A stretch of DNA of 64,000 nt from Planctomycetota bacterium (lineage in GTDB: Bacteria; Planctomycetota; UBA1135; GCA-002686595), in the NCBI GenBank assembly GCA_002683825.1, contig NYUD01000049.1:50260-114259 (forward strand), given 5' to 3'. Under the pieces are notes generated by a model, which did not search any database, had not been told where the DNA came from, and was given only the letters and a program-made list of their open reading frames with translations. Made by a program: the position numbers and the translations under genes. Of the stretch, positions 37,724 through 46,737 are shown piece by piece; position 1 is the first letter of the stretch, and each line of letters opens with the position of its first letter.

Positions 37724-37933
37724 CTAGGCGAAGGAAGCGACTGGCGACTCACACACGACGTGCCCGCCGTCGACCAGGACGAAGAGCAGGAGCTTGAACG
37801 GTGTCGAGATCATCACCGGTGGGAACGTGAACGCACCCATCGAGATGGGCTCGCTCGCCACGAAGAAGTCGGCGACCAGGAACGCCAGCAAGAGCAGGAA
37901 GCTCATCTGGAATGCCGTCCTGACTCCGCTGAC
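37724..37933 (-). pseudogene. fliP: C-terminal relic of flagellar export protein FliP
   Basis: These 69 codons, without stop or frameshift, match the end of FliP/SctR, a core membrane protein of the flagellar and type III export gate. Visible landmarks are RTAFQMSFLL, SMGAF, PPVMISTPFKLLLFVLVDG and the final VASF. FliP is normally about 245 residues; the first 175 or so are absent, and in-frame sequence upstream reaches a stop near 38060 with no similarity. A GTG could start a 90-residue product, but without the N-terminal helices it should not work. No other flagellar gene was found, so this is a remnant of a lost flagellar operon. Confidence 0.75.
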
Positions 37934-38092
37934 CCCCCTTCGTTCGAAAAACGAGTTCCCTCGGGGTCTGTCCAAGGATGTCGATTTTTTCGGCACCTGG
38001 TGGGCGGGCCGCCCTGCCGAAACTCCCCCAGGCCCAACCGTCTCAGGATTTCACCGCCCCGCCGTCGAAGAGGACCGAGGAGAACGAACACG

Positions 38093-38404
38093 ATGACCCA
38101 GAACAAAGAACCCGAAAACACGGGCCGTAGGCCCGACGAGTCCCCCACCCCCCCCGAGTCCGATGGCGGGAACTCCCCCGAAAGCGAGCTTTCCCACGCA
38201 AGCGACCCTCTCGAGCGCTCACGCAACTTCCTCGAGAACTGCATCCAGGACCCCGATCGCGCCTTCGAGCTGGAAGACCCCGACAATCTACTCAAAGAGC
38301 TCTCACAGCTCTCACAACGCGCAGAGATCGAAGGTTGCTCGGAGCGGAGCACGGAACACGGCGAGGACGAAGACCCGCCGGTCAAGCGCCGTCGCACCGC
38401 GTGA
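38093..38404 (+). CDS. Small acidic hypothetical protein
   Basis: A possible 103-residue protein beginning at ATG 38093, with GAGGAG about ten bases upstream. It is rich in Glu, Asp, Ser and Pro, has a helical central part (LERSRNFLENCIQDPDRAFELE, then LLKELSQLSQRAEIE), and ends in a basic tail (VKRRRTA). Third codon positions are strongly G/C, as in neighbouring genes. I recognise no family. It lies inside a decayed region, so it could be a fragment or a genuine small gene. Confidence 0.4.
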   Translation: MTQNKEPENTGRRPDESPTPPESDGGNSPESELSHASDPLERSRNFLENCIQDPDRAFELEDPDNLLKELSQLSQRAEIEGCSERSTEHGEDEDPPVKRRRTA

Positions 38405-38577
38405 TACCCGACATGTCGTAGAAGCGCCCGCTCACGGGGTAGGAGCGGCGCGAGCTCAACATCGCCCGGCTGCGCCGCATTTTGCCCTGCTTGCCGATCA
38501 ACTTTTCTTTGCGGCGCATCAGCCCGACCACGGCGTTCGATCTCATGGCCGGCGGTTTGCGCACCTCCCTGTAACCC

Positions 38578-38649
38578 GAGGCCCTGGATACCCTTTACGG
38601 CTACGGCTGGCCCGGAAACCCACCCGAGCTGCGCTCGGTCCTGGTATAG
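38578..38649 (+). pseudogene. Fragment of a sigma-54 activator
   Basis: Between two in-frame stops, 23 codons read PEALDTLYGYGWPGNPPELRSVLV, matching the WPGNvREL block at the end of the AAA+ domain of sigma-54-dependent activators, where the second Pro replaces the usual Val/Arg. Nothing recognisable of the rest of such a protein is nearby. Short as it is, the block is diagnostic; chance cannot be excluded. Confidence 0.4.
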
Positions 38650-39132
38650 CCTTACCGGGGTTGCAGGAGCGCCCCTCGCTCGCTCCAACACCTTGCGATC
38701 CGGTGATTGCCGGCCATGCTCAGGAAGCCGCTTTCAGTGGCGCGCGTAGCACAGGGGGCGTCGAATAAGCGCCCACCCGCCGCCCCTCCAGGAAGAGCAT
38801 GCTGACCGCCCCCGCACCACCTTGGTTCCGGGGGTCAACCGGACCTCGCCCTGCAACGAGCTTCGCTCCTACAGCATCGAAGCGGTGGGCCCCAAAATCA
38901 CGTTTTGGGGGCTACGGTTCGAGGCCCCGGGTTCCCCCCAGATCCTGCTGACCGGCCACGGAAGGTGCTTTTCTTCCTTCCAGACCGAAAGGATGTCGGG
39001 GGGACGAAAAAACTCACCGGTCTGACCCGCCGAACTATCAAGGGTTTTCGCAATTCGGCCGAAATTTGACCGACGGCGGTTTTGTTCGGAACGCATTACG
39101 CGGAGCCGGACCGAATCGCCTTCACACCCCTC
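38650..39132. other. Noncoding or decayed region
   Basis: About 480 bases with frequent stops in all frames and no recognisable product. A 67-codon plus-strand frame at 38822-39025 lacks a ribosome site and similarity. Together with the fliP relic and the sigma-54 fragment this makes 37.5-39.1 kb the only extended decayed stretch in the window. Confidence 0.5.
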
Positions 39133-39804
39133 ATGCGAATTGCGAAAAAATCCGGCGCCGGGACTGATCAAGAACTAGGGGCCGCGCTCGTTCACGCGCT
39201 GGACCTTCCCTTGAGCGCCTTGCGCACCTCGATTGAAGCTCTTTCCCATGAACTCGACAACGCCAGCAGGATCCTTCCTCATGTATTGGCTGAGGTCAAT
39301 CGGCTCGAGCGCAACGTCCAGGACCTGATCGAGTACACCACGCCCGCAACCCCGCTCCCGTTGCGCTGCACGTTGGACGAGATCACGACGAGCGCTCGGG
39401 AAGAACTTCCAAGTGTTCTGCGAAACAGGGTCGTTCAGGCTCGCCACGATCAGGGAGCCAGGATGGTCGTGGATGGCCCGATGCTTTCCCGTTGCCTGCG
39501 ACGCTTGATCGAGAACGCGTTGGAAGCGGGTTCACGAAACGCCTTGGTTGTCAGTCGGCGGAGTAACGGTGGCGCATCTTTTACCGTCGTCGATGCGGCT
39601 CCGGAAGAGCTCAAAGTCCAGTGGGCCCGGGAAGCTTTCCATTCGACCCGCGCCAATCACTTCGGTCTGGGGCTCCTCTTGGTGGAACGCGACGTCAACC
39701 TGATGGGGGGGAGTTTCACACTTTTCGCAACGCCCCACGGGACGACCTGCGCACAACTGAACATCCCTGAAAGTCAGCGATCCACATCTGAGGAGCCCTC
39801 GTGA
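39133..39804 (+). CDS. Soluble histidine kinase, no sensor domain
   Basis: A 223-residue kinase consisting of little more than the catalytic core. The H-box is LGAALVHALDLPLSALR with His21 as the likely phosphorylation site. The ATPase domain has the N-box RRLIENALEAGSR and a G-box FGLGLLLVERDVNLMGG. There is no membrane helix and no PAS or other sensor, so its input must come from a partner protein. A TTG at 39082 could give a longer N-terminus. The stop overlaps the next start (GTGA), coupling it to the pseudo-receiver protein. FlrB/AtoS-type kinases paired with sigma-54 regulators are the closest kind. Confidence 0.75.
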   Translation: MRIAKKSGAGTDQELGAALVHALDLPLSALRTSIEALSHELDNASRILPHVLAEVNRLERNVQDLIEYTTPATPLPLRCTLDEITTSAREELPSVLRNRVVQARHDQGARMVVDGPMLSRCLRRLIENALEAGSRNALVVSRRSNGGASFTVVDAAPEELKVQWAREAFHSTRANHFGLGLLLVERDVNLMGGSFTLFATPHGTTCAQLNIPESQRSTSEEPS

Positions 39805-40796
39805 AAGATCGTCGTCAATCCTCCAGGATGCGTCAGGTCGGGTTCTTCCAGCGCAACCAGCGCAATCGCGTCATCGCTGAGGTCCTGCAGGCCTGTGGAT
39901 ACGAGACCTGTTTCGCCAGCGGTGAAGGCGTCAGAAAAGACATCGATCTCTGGATCGCATGCCTGTCGGATCCGCTCGAGGCGGCCGCGGCCAAGCGACT
40001 GCGCCAAGGCGACGAGAGAATACCCCTACTGGCTCTTTCCGGAGGCTACACGCGAGAGGTCGACGACCTGGCAGAAACCCTCTGTGCGCAAAAGCTCATC
40101 CACTTCAAGAACGGCGAAGGGCTGCGAGAATTGGTTGAAGAGCTGGACGACGTCCTCCGTTCCAAGCCAACCAAAGACGACTCGCTGAAGGGCCGAAAGT
40201 GCTTTGAGCGCACCTACGAGGCCAACGAAACCGGCACGTACACCTGCGCCTGCGATCTCGCTGCCTTTCTGATGGGAACAGGCGTTGCTCACGCCCATCG
40301 CATTCGCATCGTAAGCGCGGTCTACGAAGCGATCGACAACGTCGGACGCCACGCCTATCCCGACCGTGCCGGTACGTTCGCCGTCGAGGTCGAACTTGAA
40401 AGGACACAGGTTCACATCTGCGTCGTGGATCAGGGATGCGGCTTCGATGCGACACGAATGCAGTTAGATAGCGTCGTCGCTGCATTGCCGACAAGAGGCA
40501 ACGAACGCCTCGCCCACCCGGCGCCTTCCGGCGGATTGCTGCGATTGGCGGCTCTGTCCGAGAAACACGAAGTGCAATCCGATCGTAATGGAACGCGCGT
40601 CGAGATGACTTTTGAACTCACACCGGTCCGTTTTGATGAAGAGTTCGAAGACTCCACCGATGTCGACTTCCTCGATCCGCCCCGCTCCCGGGAGATCGTG
40701 CAATCTCTGGAAGCGGGCGAGGAAATCGGTCCCATCGCCCCGGCAATGGCCCTGACGGTCGATCGACTCCTCGGAAAAACACAACGAGGCTGTTGA
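39801..40796 (+). CDS. Pseudo-receiver fused to RsbW-like ATPase domain
   Basis: A 331-residue protein from GTG 39801. The first 115 residues have a receiver-like alpha/beta pattern (VIAEVLQACGYETCFA, IDLWIACLSDP, IPLLALSGG) but lack the acidic pocket and the conserved Lys-Pro, so they are probably not phosphorylated. Residues about 140-270 form an HATPase_c domain of the RsbW/SpoIIAB serine-kinase kind: VYEAIDNVGRHAYP (N-box) and VVDQGCGFD (G1). The final 60 residues are acidic and helical. Such ATPases bind sigma factors or anti-anti-sigma proteins. Wedged between a histidine kinase and a sigma-54 regulator, it may link the two pathways; that is inference. Confidence 0.7.
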   Translation: MKDRRQSSRMRQVGFFQRNQRNRVIAEVLQACGYETCFASGEGVRKDIDLWIACLSDPLEAAAAKRLRQGDERIPLLALSGGYTREVDDLAETLCAQKLIHFKNGEGLRELVEELDDVLRSKPTKDDSLKGRKCFERTYEANETGTYTCACDLAAFLMGTGVAHAHRIRIVSAVYEAIDNVGRHAYPDRAGTFAVEVELERTQVHICVVDQGCGFDATRMQLDSVVAALPTRGNERLAHPAPSGGLLRLAALSEKHEVQSDRNGTRVEMTFELTPVRFDEEFEDSTDVDFLDPPRSREIVQSLEAGEEIGPIAPAMALTVDRLLGKTQRGC

Positions 40797-40801
40797 AGCA
40801 A

Positions 40802-41071
40802 ATGTCCGATCCCACCCAACACCTGAACACGTTCGACCCGGACGAGGATCTTTCCAACGCCCGGGATTTCGATGCCTTCTTCACCACAATCGCTGACGGT
40901 ACTCGCCTGGGGCTCCCCCTTGGTTGCCGTCATCGACCCTCTACACCGGGGAGAGCTTGTGCTCTCTCCGAGACCCTCTCTCCTCATCGTGCCGAGTTTC
41001 TGATTCGCTTCCCCCTCCGCTCGACCGCTTCCGCGTCGTTCGGACTTCCCCAAACCATTGGGCAATTCTAA
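40802..41071 (+). CDS. Possible small protein, unknown
   Basis: A 89-codon frame between the ATPase gene and the sigma-54 regulator gene, ending three bases before the latter's ATG. The first 45 residues are acidic and look protein-like (HLNTFDPDEDLSNARDFDAFF), the rest is Ser/Arg/Pro-rich, suggesting a frameshift part way. No family is recognised. It may be a short gene of the same operon, or decayed sequence. Confidence 0.3.
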   Translation: MSDPTQHLNTFDPDEDLSNARDFDAFFTTIADGTRLGLPLGCRHRPSTPGRACALSETLSPHRAEFLIRFPLRSTASASFGLPQTIGQF

Positions 41072-41074
41072 GCC

Positions 41075-42484
41075 ATGTCCTTCCATCGTGTACTCATCGT
41101 CGATGATGATCCCCTTTCCAGGGAGTACCTCACCGAGGCCATTCATCAGCTTGGCCTTCAGACCGAAGTCTCCACCAGTGCTGAACAAGCGCTCGAACGC
41201 ATTCGTCGTCACGGCATCGACATGGTCCTCACGGATCTGCGTATGCCGGGAATGAGCGGCGTCGAACTCGTTCGCACGCTGAGCCGGGAGTATCCCGAGA
41301 TCCCCGTTGTGCTGATCACGGCCCACGGCACGATCGAAACGGCCGTTGAGGCCATGCACATGGGCGCGGTCGACTTCATCGTGAAGCCGTGCTCACCAGA
41401 TACCGTCGAACTGGTTGTCAAGCGCATCCAGCGCTCCCATCGCCTCGAGCAGGAAAACGAGTACCTCCGTTCGGAGGTAGGAATCGACCTGAACCATGAG
41501 ATCGTCGCTCAGTCGCGGTCCATGCAGGAGCTGCTCCGAACCTCGGATCGCGTGGCTTCTTCCAAAGGCACCGTACTGATCACCGGGGAGAGCGGCACGG
41601 GCAAGGAACGGATTGCGAGCTACATCCATAACAAGAGTCCGCGTCGCAACGGACCTTTCGTGCGGGTCAACTGCGCGGCACTCTCCGAGCAACTCCTCGA
41701 GTCCGAGCTCTTCGGACACGAGCGCGGGTCCTTTACCGGCGCCCACAAACGTCGCGAGGGTCGCTTCGAACTGGCGGACGGAGGAACGTTGTTGCTGGAC
41801 GAGATCGGTGAGATCTCCCCGGCCCTTCAAACCAAGCTACTCCGCGTGCTCGAGGAAGAGGAATTTGAGCGCGTCGGCGGTACGACGACCCTCAAGGTCG
41901 ATGTTCGCATCATCGCGACGACCAACCGCGACCTCCCGGAGGAGGTCAATCAGGGTCGCTTCCGCGAGGATCTGTACTACCGCCTCCACGTGCTCCCGAT
42001 CCACGTCGAGCCGCTCCGCGATCGCCTCGACGACGTGGTGCCCTTGGCTCGTTACTTTGCGGACAGGTATGCCCGCGACAACGGCGTTCCGGTACCGGCC
42101 TTCTCCCAGGATGCGGAGCGCCGTATCTCCGAGTGGAACTGGCCCGGCAACGTGCGCGAGCTGGAAAACGCCATCCACCGTGCGGTTATTCTCGTCGACG
42201 GAGGCCCGATCGAGCCCGATCACCTTCTCTTCGAGCCACTTCCCAAGAACGGGCAAAAGCCCAAATTCACGTTGATCACCGAGAAAGGTGACTACCTCGG
42301 CCCGATCACCGCGTCTTCCCCATTGGCCAACCGTCAGATTGCGGACCTCGAGCGCGAGGCGATTCTATGCACCCTGGAGGCGACCCGCGGAAACAAGACC
42401 GAAGCCGCACGTCGCCTCGGCGTCACGGCAAGGACGCTATCCAACAAGATGAAGCTCTGGAGGGATCTAGGCTTGGTTGCCTAA
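41075..42484 (+). CDS. Sigma-54-dependent response regulator (NtrC family)
   Basis: A 469-residue regulator. The receiver domain (about 4-120) has the phosphorylation site Asp54 in MVLTDLRMPG. The AAA+ domain (about 145-385) has Walker A GESGTGKE from 171, the sigma-54 loop GSFTGA at 218-223 (usual form GAFTGA), Walker B GTLLLDEIGEI and WPGNVRELENAI. A Fis-type helix-turn-helix ends it (NKTEAARRLGVTARTLSNKMKLW). It activates sigma-54 promoters once phosphorylated, most likely by the kinase encoded 1.3 kb upstream. Domain order and the HTH resemble flagellar FlrC/FleR and other AtoC-type regulators; the target genes are not visible. Confidence 0.95.
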   Translation: MSFHRVLIVDDDPLSREYLTEAIHQLGLQTEVSTSAEQALERIRRHGIDMVLTDLRMPGMSGVELVRTLSREYPEIPVVLITAHGTIETAVEAMHMGAVDFIVKPCSPDTVELVVKRIQRSHRLEQENEYLRSEVGIDLNHEIVAQSRSMQELLRTSDRVASSKGTVLITGESGTGKERIASYIHNKSPRRNGPFVRVNCAALSEQLLESELFGHERGSFTGAHKRREGRFELADGGTLLLDEIGEISPALQTKLLRVLEEEEFERVGGTTTLKVDVRIIATTNRDLPEEVNQGRFREDLYYRLHVLPIHVEPLRDRLDDVVPLARYFADRYARDNGVPVPAFSQDAERRISEWNWPGNVRELENAIHRAVILVDGGPIEPDHLLFEPLPKNGQKPKFTLITEKGDYLGPITASSPLANRQIADLEREAILCTLEATRGNKTEAARRLGVTARTLSNKMKLWRDLGLVA

Positions 42485-42599
42485 CCGCTGGAGCGAATCA
42501 GAAACAGAGCCGCCGACGGCCCGCTTCGCCGAAAGAGCGCGAGGCGGGCCGCTCGGATATGGACGGGGATCATGTAGTGACTTCCCTGCAGTTCTACAT

Positions 42600-43892
42600 T
42601 CAGAACACGAAGCGGCCGCTCCAATCCTCCCCGCCGGAAAAGCGCGAGGGAGAGAAGGATTCAGCTTCGAAGGTAGTGATGCGCTCATCCATCAGCATCT
42701 GAGCGACGCCCGCACCGATGACGGGAGCGAGCTTGAAGCCGTGGCCTGAGAAGCCGGTCATGACATAGAGCCCCTCGATTTCCCCAACGGGGCCGATCAG
42801 GCCCTGGAAGTCGGGAGTCATGGTCTGCCACGTCGTCTGGGAGCCGGCATCAGCCTCATTGGCATAGGTGGGCATGAGCTTTATGAGAGCCCGACGCGAC
42901 CAATCGATGAACTCTTGCGAGACCTGCTCCTCGAGCTGATCCGCATCGGAGAGAACCTTGTCGCAGTCGTAGTCCGTCTTGCCAAGACGTGTGCGGCGTT
43001 GGCGGGGCTCACATCGTAAGTAGAAACCTTGCTCGAGATCAATCAGGACCGGGTGTAGGCCCAGCGAAGCTCGTGCGCTGGATCCAGCGACGCGTTCGAC
43101 CGGATCTTGAATGTCGTCGAAGGAGAGAGCTTCGCGCAATACGTACGATTCATCTTCGGGCTCCTCATCGAGCAGATCCGAATCGCGCATGACCACAAAA
43201 TGGCTCTCGGATCCGATCGTGCGTACCGGAAGCTCGATACCCAACGGCTTCAGCAGACGCGCCGACCACGGTCCGGCCACGATGCAAATTTTCTTGGCCG
43301 AATAGCGCCCCTCCGACGTATTGGCACCGACCACCTTACCGCCTTCGACAAGAATCTCCTGAACCTCGACGCCCAGCCTTGTCACCGCTCCGGCGGTGCG
43401 CGCAAGTGCGGCGAAAGCATTCACCGTCCGGATCGGATCGACGAACCCCCCTTCAGGCTCCCACGCTCCGATCGTACCGGGCTTCACCTCGATCCCCGGC
43501 ACCAGCTCCGCTAGCTCTTTCTTCTCGACCAGATCCGTTTCAATGCCAAGGCCTTTGAGCATCTCGACATTTTCACGCAGGCGTTGACACGATTCAGGCG
43601 AGCTCGGACCCGAAAAGATCAGGACGCCCGTGCGACGAAAGCCGATCGCACGGCCGGTACGCGCTTCAAACGTGGAGTAATCCCGCAGGGAATCGCGCGC
43701 CATCCGCGCCACGACGGAATTCCCATGGTACTGGCGCAGAATCGCTCCCGAGCGGCCCGAACTGCCGCACCCCAGTTCGCCCCGCTCGAACAAGACGACC
43801 GGTTTGCCCAGCCGATCGGTCCGCTGGGCCGTGTGCATCGCGATGGAAGTCCCCATCACTCCGCCACCTACAACCAGGATCTCCGCGTGCAA
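42600..43892 (-). CDS. FAD-dependent oxidoreductase (DAO / sarcosine-oxidase beta-like)
   Basis: A 430-residue flavoenzyme of the D-amino-acid oxidase/glycine oxidase/sarcosine oxidase beta superfamily. The FAD dinucleotide motif [12 protein letters not shown] is at the N-terminus, [14 protein letters not shown] follows where the flavin binds, and [16 protein letters not shown] is near the C-terminus. Such enzymes oxidise secondary or primary amines, for example sarcosine or glycine derivatives. The TTG start at 43892 is supported by GAGGAGGG seven bases upstream. It is divergent from ispG with only 47 bases between the starts, so the promoters overlap. The substrate is unknown and no partner subunit is encoded here. 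Confidence 0.88.
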   Translation of the reverse strand: MHAEILVVGGGVMGTSIAMHTAQRTDRLGKPVVLFERGELGCGSSGRSGAILRQYHGNSVVARMARDSLRDYSTFEARTGRAIGFRRTGVLIFSGPSSPESCQRLRENVEMLKGLGIETDLVEKKELAELVPGIEVKPGTIGAWEPEGGFVDPIRTVNAFAALARTAGAVTRLGVEVQEILVEGGKVVGANTSEGRYSAKKICIVAGPWSARLLKPLGIELPVRTIGSESHFVVMRDSDLLDEEPEDESYVLREALSFDDIQDPVERVAGSSARASLGLHPVLIDLEQGFYLRCEPRQRRTRLGKTDYDCDKVLSDADQLEEQVSQEFIDWSRRALIKLMPTYANEADAGSQTTWQTMTPDFQGLIGPVGEIEGLYVMTGFSGHGFKLAPVIGAGVAQMLMDERITTFEAESFSPSRFSGGEDWSGRFVF

Positions 43893-43939
43893 TCGGGTTC
43901 CCTCCTCGACGAGAAGGCTACCATATCCGCTTTCCCGCC

Positions 43940-45082
43940 GTGATTCCCCATCGCAAGTCCAAGACCATCCACGTTCGCGACCTCAAAATGGGAGGAGCCG
44001 CGCCGATCTCCGTACAGAGCATGGCGGCGACGCAGACCCGAAATGTCGAGGCGACCGTTCGCCAGGTGCACTTGCTCGAAGATGCGGGTGCGGACTTGGT
44101 CCGTATCGCCGTCGACAGCCGGAGTGACGTCGAAGCTCTGGCGCAGGTCCGCGGCAGAACAAAAACCCTCTTGTCGGTCGACCTGCAGGAGAACTACCGG
44201 CTGGCGGAACTCGTGGCCCCCCATGTCGACAAGCTGCGCTACAACCCGGGGCACCTGCACCACCATGAAAAAAACAGGTCTGAGAAGAAGAAGGTCGCCT
44301 ACCTCGTCGGCATTTCTCGTGAACACGGGCTCGCCATGCGCATCGGAGTCAACGCCGGCTCGATCGCCCCGCGCTGGCGCGAGCGCTATCCCGACGATGA
44401 GGTTAGCGCGGTCGTTGGCTCGGCGCTCGAACACTGCGAGCTGATCGATGAACTGGGTTTCGCAGACTATGTGGTCTCTATCAAGGACTCCGATCCCCGA
44501 ATCGTGGTCGCAGCCAACAAGCGTTTCGCCGATGCACGACCAGATGTCCCGCTTCATCTGGGTGTCACGGAAGCCGGCATGCCTCCCGATGGCGTGATCA
44601 AGACGCGCATCGCTTTCGAACAGCTCCTCGCACTGGGTATCGGCGACACGATCCGCGTCTCTCTGACCGTTCCCTTCGACGACAAGGGCGAAGAGGTCGT
44701 CATCGGCCGCAGCATCATCAAGGATATCGATGCTGGTCGGTTCCGTTCGGTTCCCCCGAACTTCTTCAACGGCCTTAACATCATCGCCTGCCCTTCCTGC
44801 TCGCGCGTAGAAAACGAACGCTTTGTCGACCTGGCCCAAGAGGTCAAGCAGATGACGTCCTACGCGACCGAGCACAACGTCACCATCGCGATCATGGGCT
44901 GTCGTGTGAACGGCCCGGGCGAAACGGACGACGCAGACCTAGGCCTGTGGTGTGGCCCCACTCACGTCAACCTCAAACGCGGTGAAGAGACGGTCGGGAC
45001 TTACACGTACGACGCCGTCCTCCCACGGCTGAAGTCCGAACTCGACCGCATCATCGCGGGCGAAAAAGCGCCGGGCGGCTAG
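43940..45082 (+). CDS. ispG: 4-hydroxy-3-methylbut-2-enyl diphosphate synthase
   Basis: A 380-residue iron-sulfur enzyme of the MEP isoprenoid pathway, converting MEcPP to HMBPP. The TIM-barrel part holds [24 protein letters not shown] and LRYNPGH. The cluster ligands are Cys284 and Cys287 (IACPSCSR) and Cys321 ([10 protein letters not shown]), with the following Glu as the fourth ligand. Length fits the compact bacterial form without the large plant/chlamydial insert. The start is GTG at 43940. No other MEP gene is close. An insert-free IspG is consistent with, but not specific to, planctomycetes. Confidence 0.97.
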   Translation: MIPHRKSKTIHVRDLKMGGAAPISVQSMAATQTRNVEATVRQVHLLEDAGADLVRIAVDSRSDVEALAQVRGRTKTLLSVDLQENYRLAELVAPHVDKLRYNPGHLHHHEKNRSEKKKVAYLVGISREHGLAMRIGVNAGSIAPRWRERYPDDEVSAVVGSALEHCELIDELGFADYVVSIKDSDPRIVVAANKRFADARPDVPLHLGVTEAGMPPDGVIKTRIAFEQLLALGIGDTIRVSLTVPFDDKGEEVVIGRSIIKDIDAGRFRSVPPNFFNGLNIIACPSCSRVENERFVDLAQEVKQMTSYATEHNVTIAIMGCRVNGPGETDDADLGLWCGPTHVNLKRGEETVGTYTYDAVLPRLKSELDRIIAGEKAPGG

Positions 45083-45161
45083 ATCTCGACGTCGAGCCCG
45101 TCTGAATCCAGTATCCAGGGGCTGTTCCTGGGAGTGAGGACCTCGCGCGGTCGTCAGCTGC

Positions 45162-46406
45162 TCAGGGCGTGGATTGCGCCGCAACCCGCTCCACAGCTGC
45201 AAGAACTCGCATGGCGTTGCCGGAACAGATCTTCCTCAGGTCATCGTCCGAATAGCCACGCCGCATCAGCTCCGCGATCAGGTTCGGGTATTCGGAAACG
45301 TCCTTCAGGCCCGTCGGCAAGCTATCGCCGACACCATCGAAGTCCGAACCCAGGCCGACATGGTCGATCCCGACCAATTGCACGACATGATCGATGTGGT
45401 CGGCCACATCCGCTACATCGGCGAAAGGTAACGGATTTTCCTCATTGTAGGCCTCGATATAGGCCTTCGCCTCTTCACTGTCACGTTCAACACCCTTCGC
45501 GTCGCAAAAATCGGCCACGGCTTCGGAGCGTGTCTCTCGATACAAGCGAAATGCGTCGCTGATAAACGCCGAGCCGAAGTTGATCATCACAACGCTGCCA
45601 GTCTCCCCCATCTTGCGCACCATTTCGTCGCTCATGTTGCGTTCGAAGCCGGGCGTGAAGTGCCGCATTGACGAGTGCGTGGCCAACACCGGAGCGCGAG
45701 TCCGTTCCATGACCTGCCAGAAAGTATCGTCTGAAATGTGGCTGACATCGATAATCACGCCCAGCTCGTTCATGCGATCGACGACCTGTCGCCCGAAGGC
45801 CGTGAGACCTTTCGCCGAGTGGCGCCCATCGTAGGAAGAATCGCAAATGTGGTTGTCTTTCGAATGGCACAGGGTGATGTAGCGAATACCGCGGCGATAG
45901 AAATGCTCCAAATTGGCCAGATCCCCCTCGATGGGGCTTCCGTTTTCCATACCGAGCAACAGGGCGACGCGCCCCTGATCGAAGCACTTTTTGACATCGG
46001 TAGTCGAATGCGCCACGCCGAACTTTTCGGGGGCATCCGTCGCGATTTCTTCCACCAGGTCGATCAGGTGGTCGGCAAGTGCTTTCGAACCTCCGTCAGC
46101 CTCCAAGGATGCGGGCACGTAGATCGACATGAAGGGCGCGTCCAATCCGCCCTCGACCGCCCGTGGGTAATCGAAGTCGCCCCCATCGGTCGCCCGGGAA
46201 ACATCGTCTCGACGACGTTGCAGTCTATAGGGCACGTCGATGTGCCCATCGACGATCAGCGTCTCGCGGGCGAGGCGCCTGGCTCGTCCAAGCCGCTGCT
46301 CACTCGTCTCCGGGGCCACGGAACGGCAGGCCGACGATAAGACGACGAAAACGAAGAGAAACATCGGAGTAATCGGTTTCTTCATCAACGTGGTGTAGCG
46401 CTTCAT
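45162..46406 (-). CDS. Lipoprotein membrane dipeptidase (M19)
   Basis: A 414-residue zinc dipeptidase of the M19 (renal dipeptidase) family. An N-terminal lipoprotein signal ends in LSSAC. Metal-site motifs are all present: HID in VDGHIDVP, Glu in LLGMENGSPI, His in ATHSSMRHF with the following His-containing segment, and Asp in LGSDFDGV. A second ATG at 46385 gives a shorter, equally plausible signal. M19 enzymes hydrolyse dipeptides, sometimes with D-amino acids, so a role in recycling cell-wall or protein-derived dipeptides is likely. Confidence 0.92.
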   Translation of the reverse strand: MKRYTTLMKKPITPMFLFVFVVLSSACRSVAPETSEQRLGRARRLARETLIVDGHIDVPYRLQRRRDDVSRATDGGDFDYPRAVEGGLDAPFMSIYVPASLEADGGSKALADHLIDLVEEIATDAPEKFGVAHSTTDVKKCFDQGRVALLLGMENGSPIEGDLANLEHFYRRGIRYITLCHSKDNHICDSSYDGRHSAKGLTAFGRQVVDRMNELGVIIDVSHISDDTFWQVMERTRAPVLATHSSMRHFTPGFERNMSDEMVRKMGETGSVVMINFGSAFISDAFRLYRETRSEAVADFCDAKGVERDSEEAKAYIEAYNEENPLPFADVADVADHIDHVVQLVGIDHVGLGSDFDGVGDSLPTGLKDVSEYPNLIAELMRRGYSDDDLRKICSGNAMRVLAAVERVAAQSTP

Positions 46407-46452
46407 GGAACCAGGCAGACTCCGTGACAGAGCGGCGCGCAGGAGGCCTCGC

Positions 46453-46716
46453 TCATGGAGTCGAATCCTCTGCGCGGGTCATGCGCACGCCCGCCATGAT
46501 CAACCCCATCCCCCCCATGGAGACCAGGAAGGCGATGGGGAAGGTGGAGTGAAGTGACTCCTTGACCTGATTGTAGCTACGCCGCTGGGAGAAAGTCTTC
46601 GGGCCGGTGCCAGGGCCATTCGCCGCCTCGAGGACGAAGATCACCGAGACGAAGATCGTGACCAGTCCGCTAACGACGAATACGCGGCCGAGTTTGGTGC
46701 GCTTTTGCGGCCCCAT
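46453..46716 (-). CDS. Small two-TM membrane protein
   Basis: An 87-residue protein with two membrane helices (about 13-32 and 61-80) joined by a polar loop (GPGTGPKTFSQRRSYNQVKESLHS). No family is recognised. It starts 21 bases after rmuC and ends 46 bases before the dipeptidase start on the same strand, so it is probably cotranscribed with one or both. Codon use resembles its neighbours. Confidence 0.6.
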   Translation of the reverse strand: MGPQKRTKLGRVFVVSGLVTIFVSVIFVLEAANGPGTGPKTFSQRRSYNQVKESLHSTFPIAFLVSMGGMGLIMAGVRMTRAEDSTP

Positions 46717-46737
46717 GCCGACATGTTAGCAGAGGAG

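Noticed and set aside
37574..38404. A single 276-residue plus-strand protein
   Set aside because: Its middle is the antisense strand of an unmistakable FliP sequence; the ends look like unrelated pieces.
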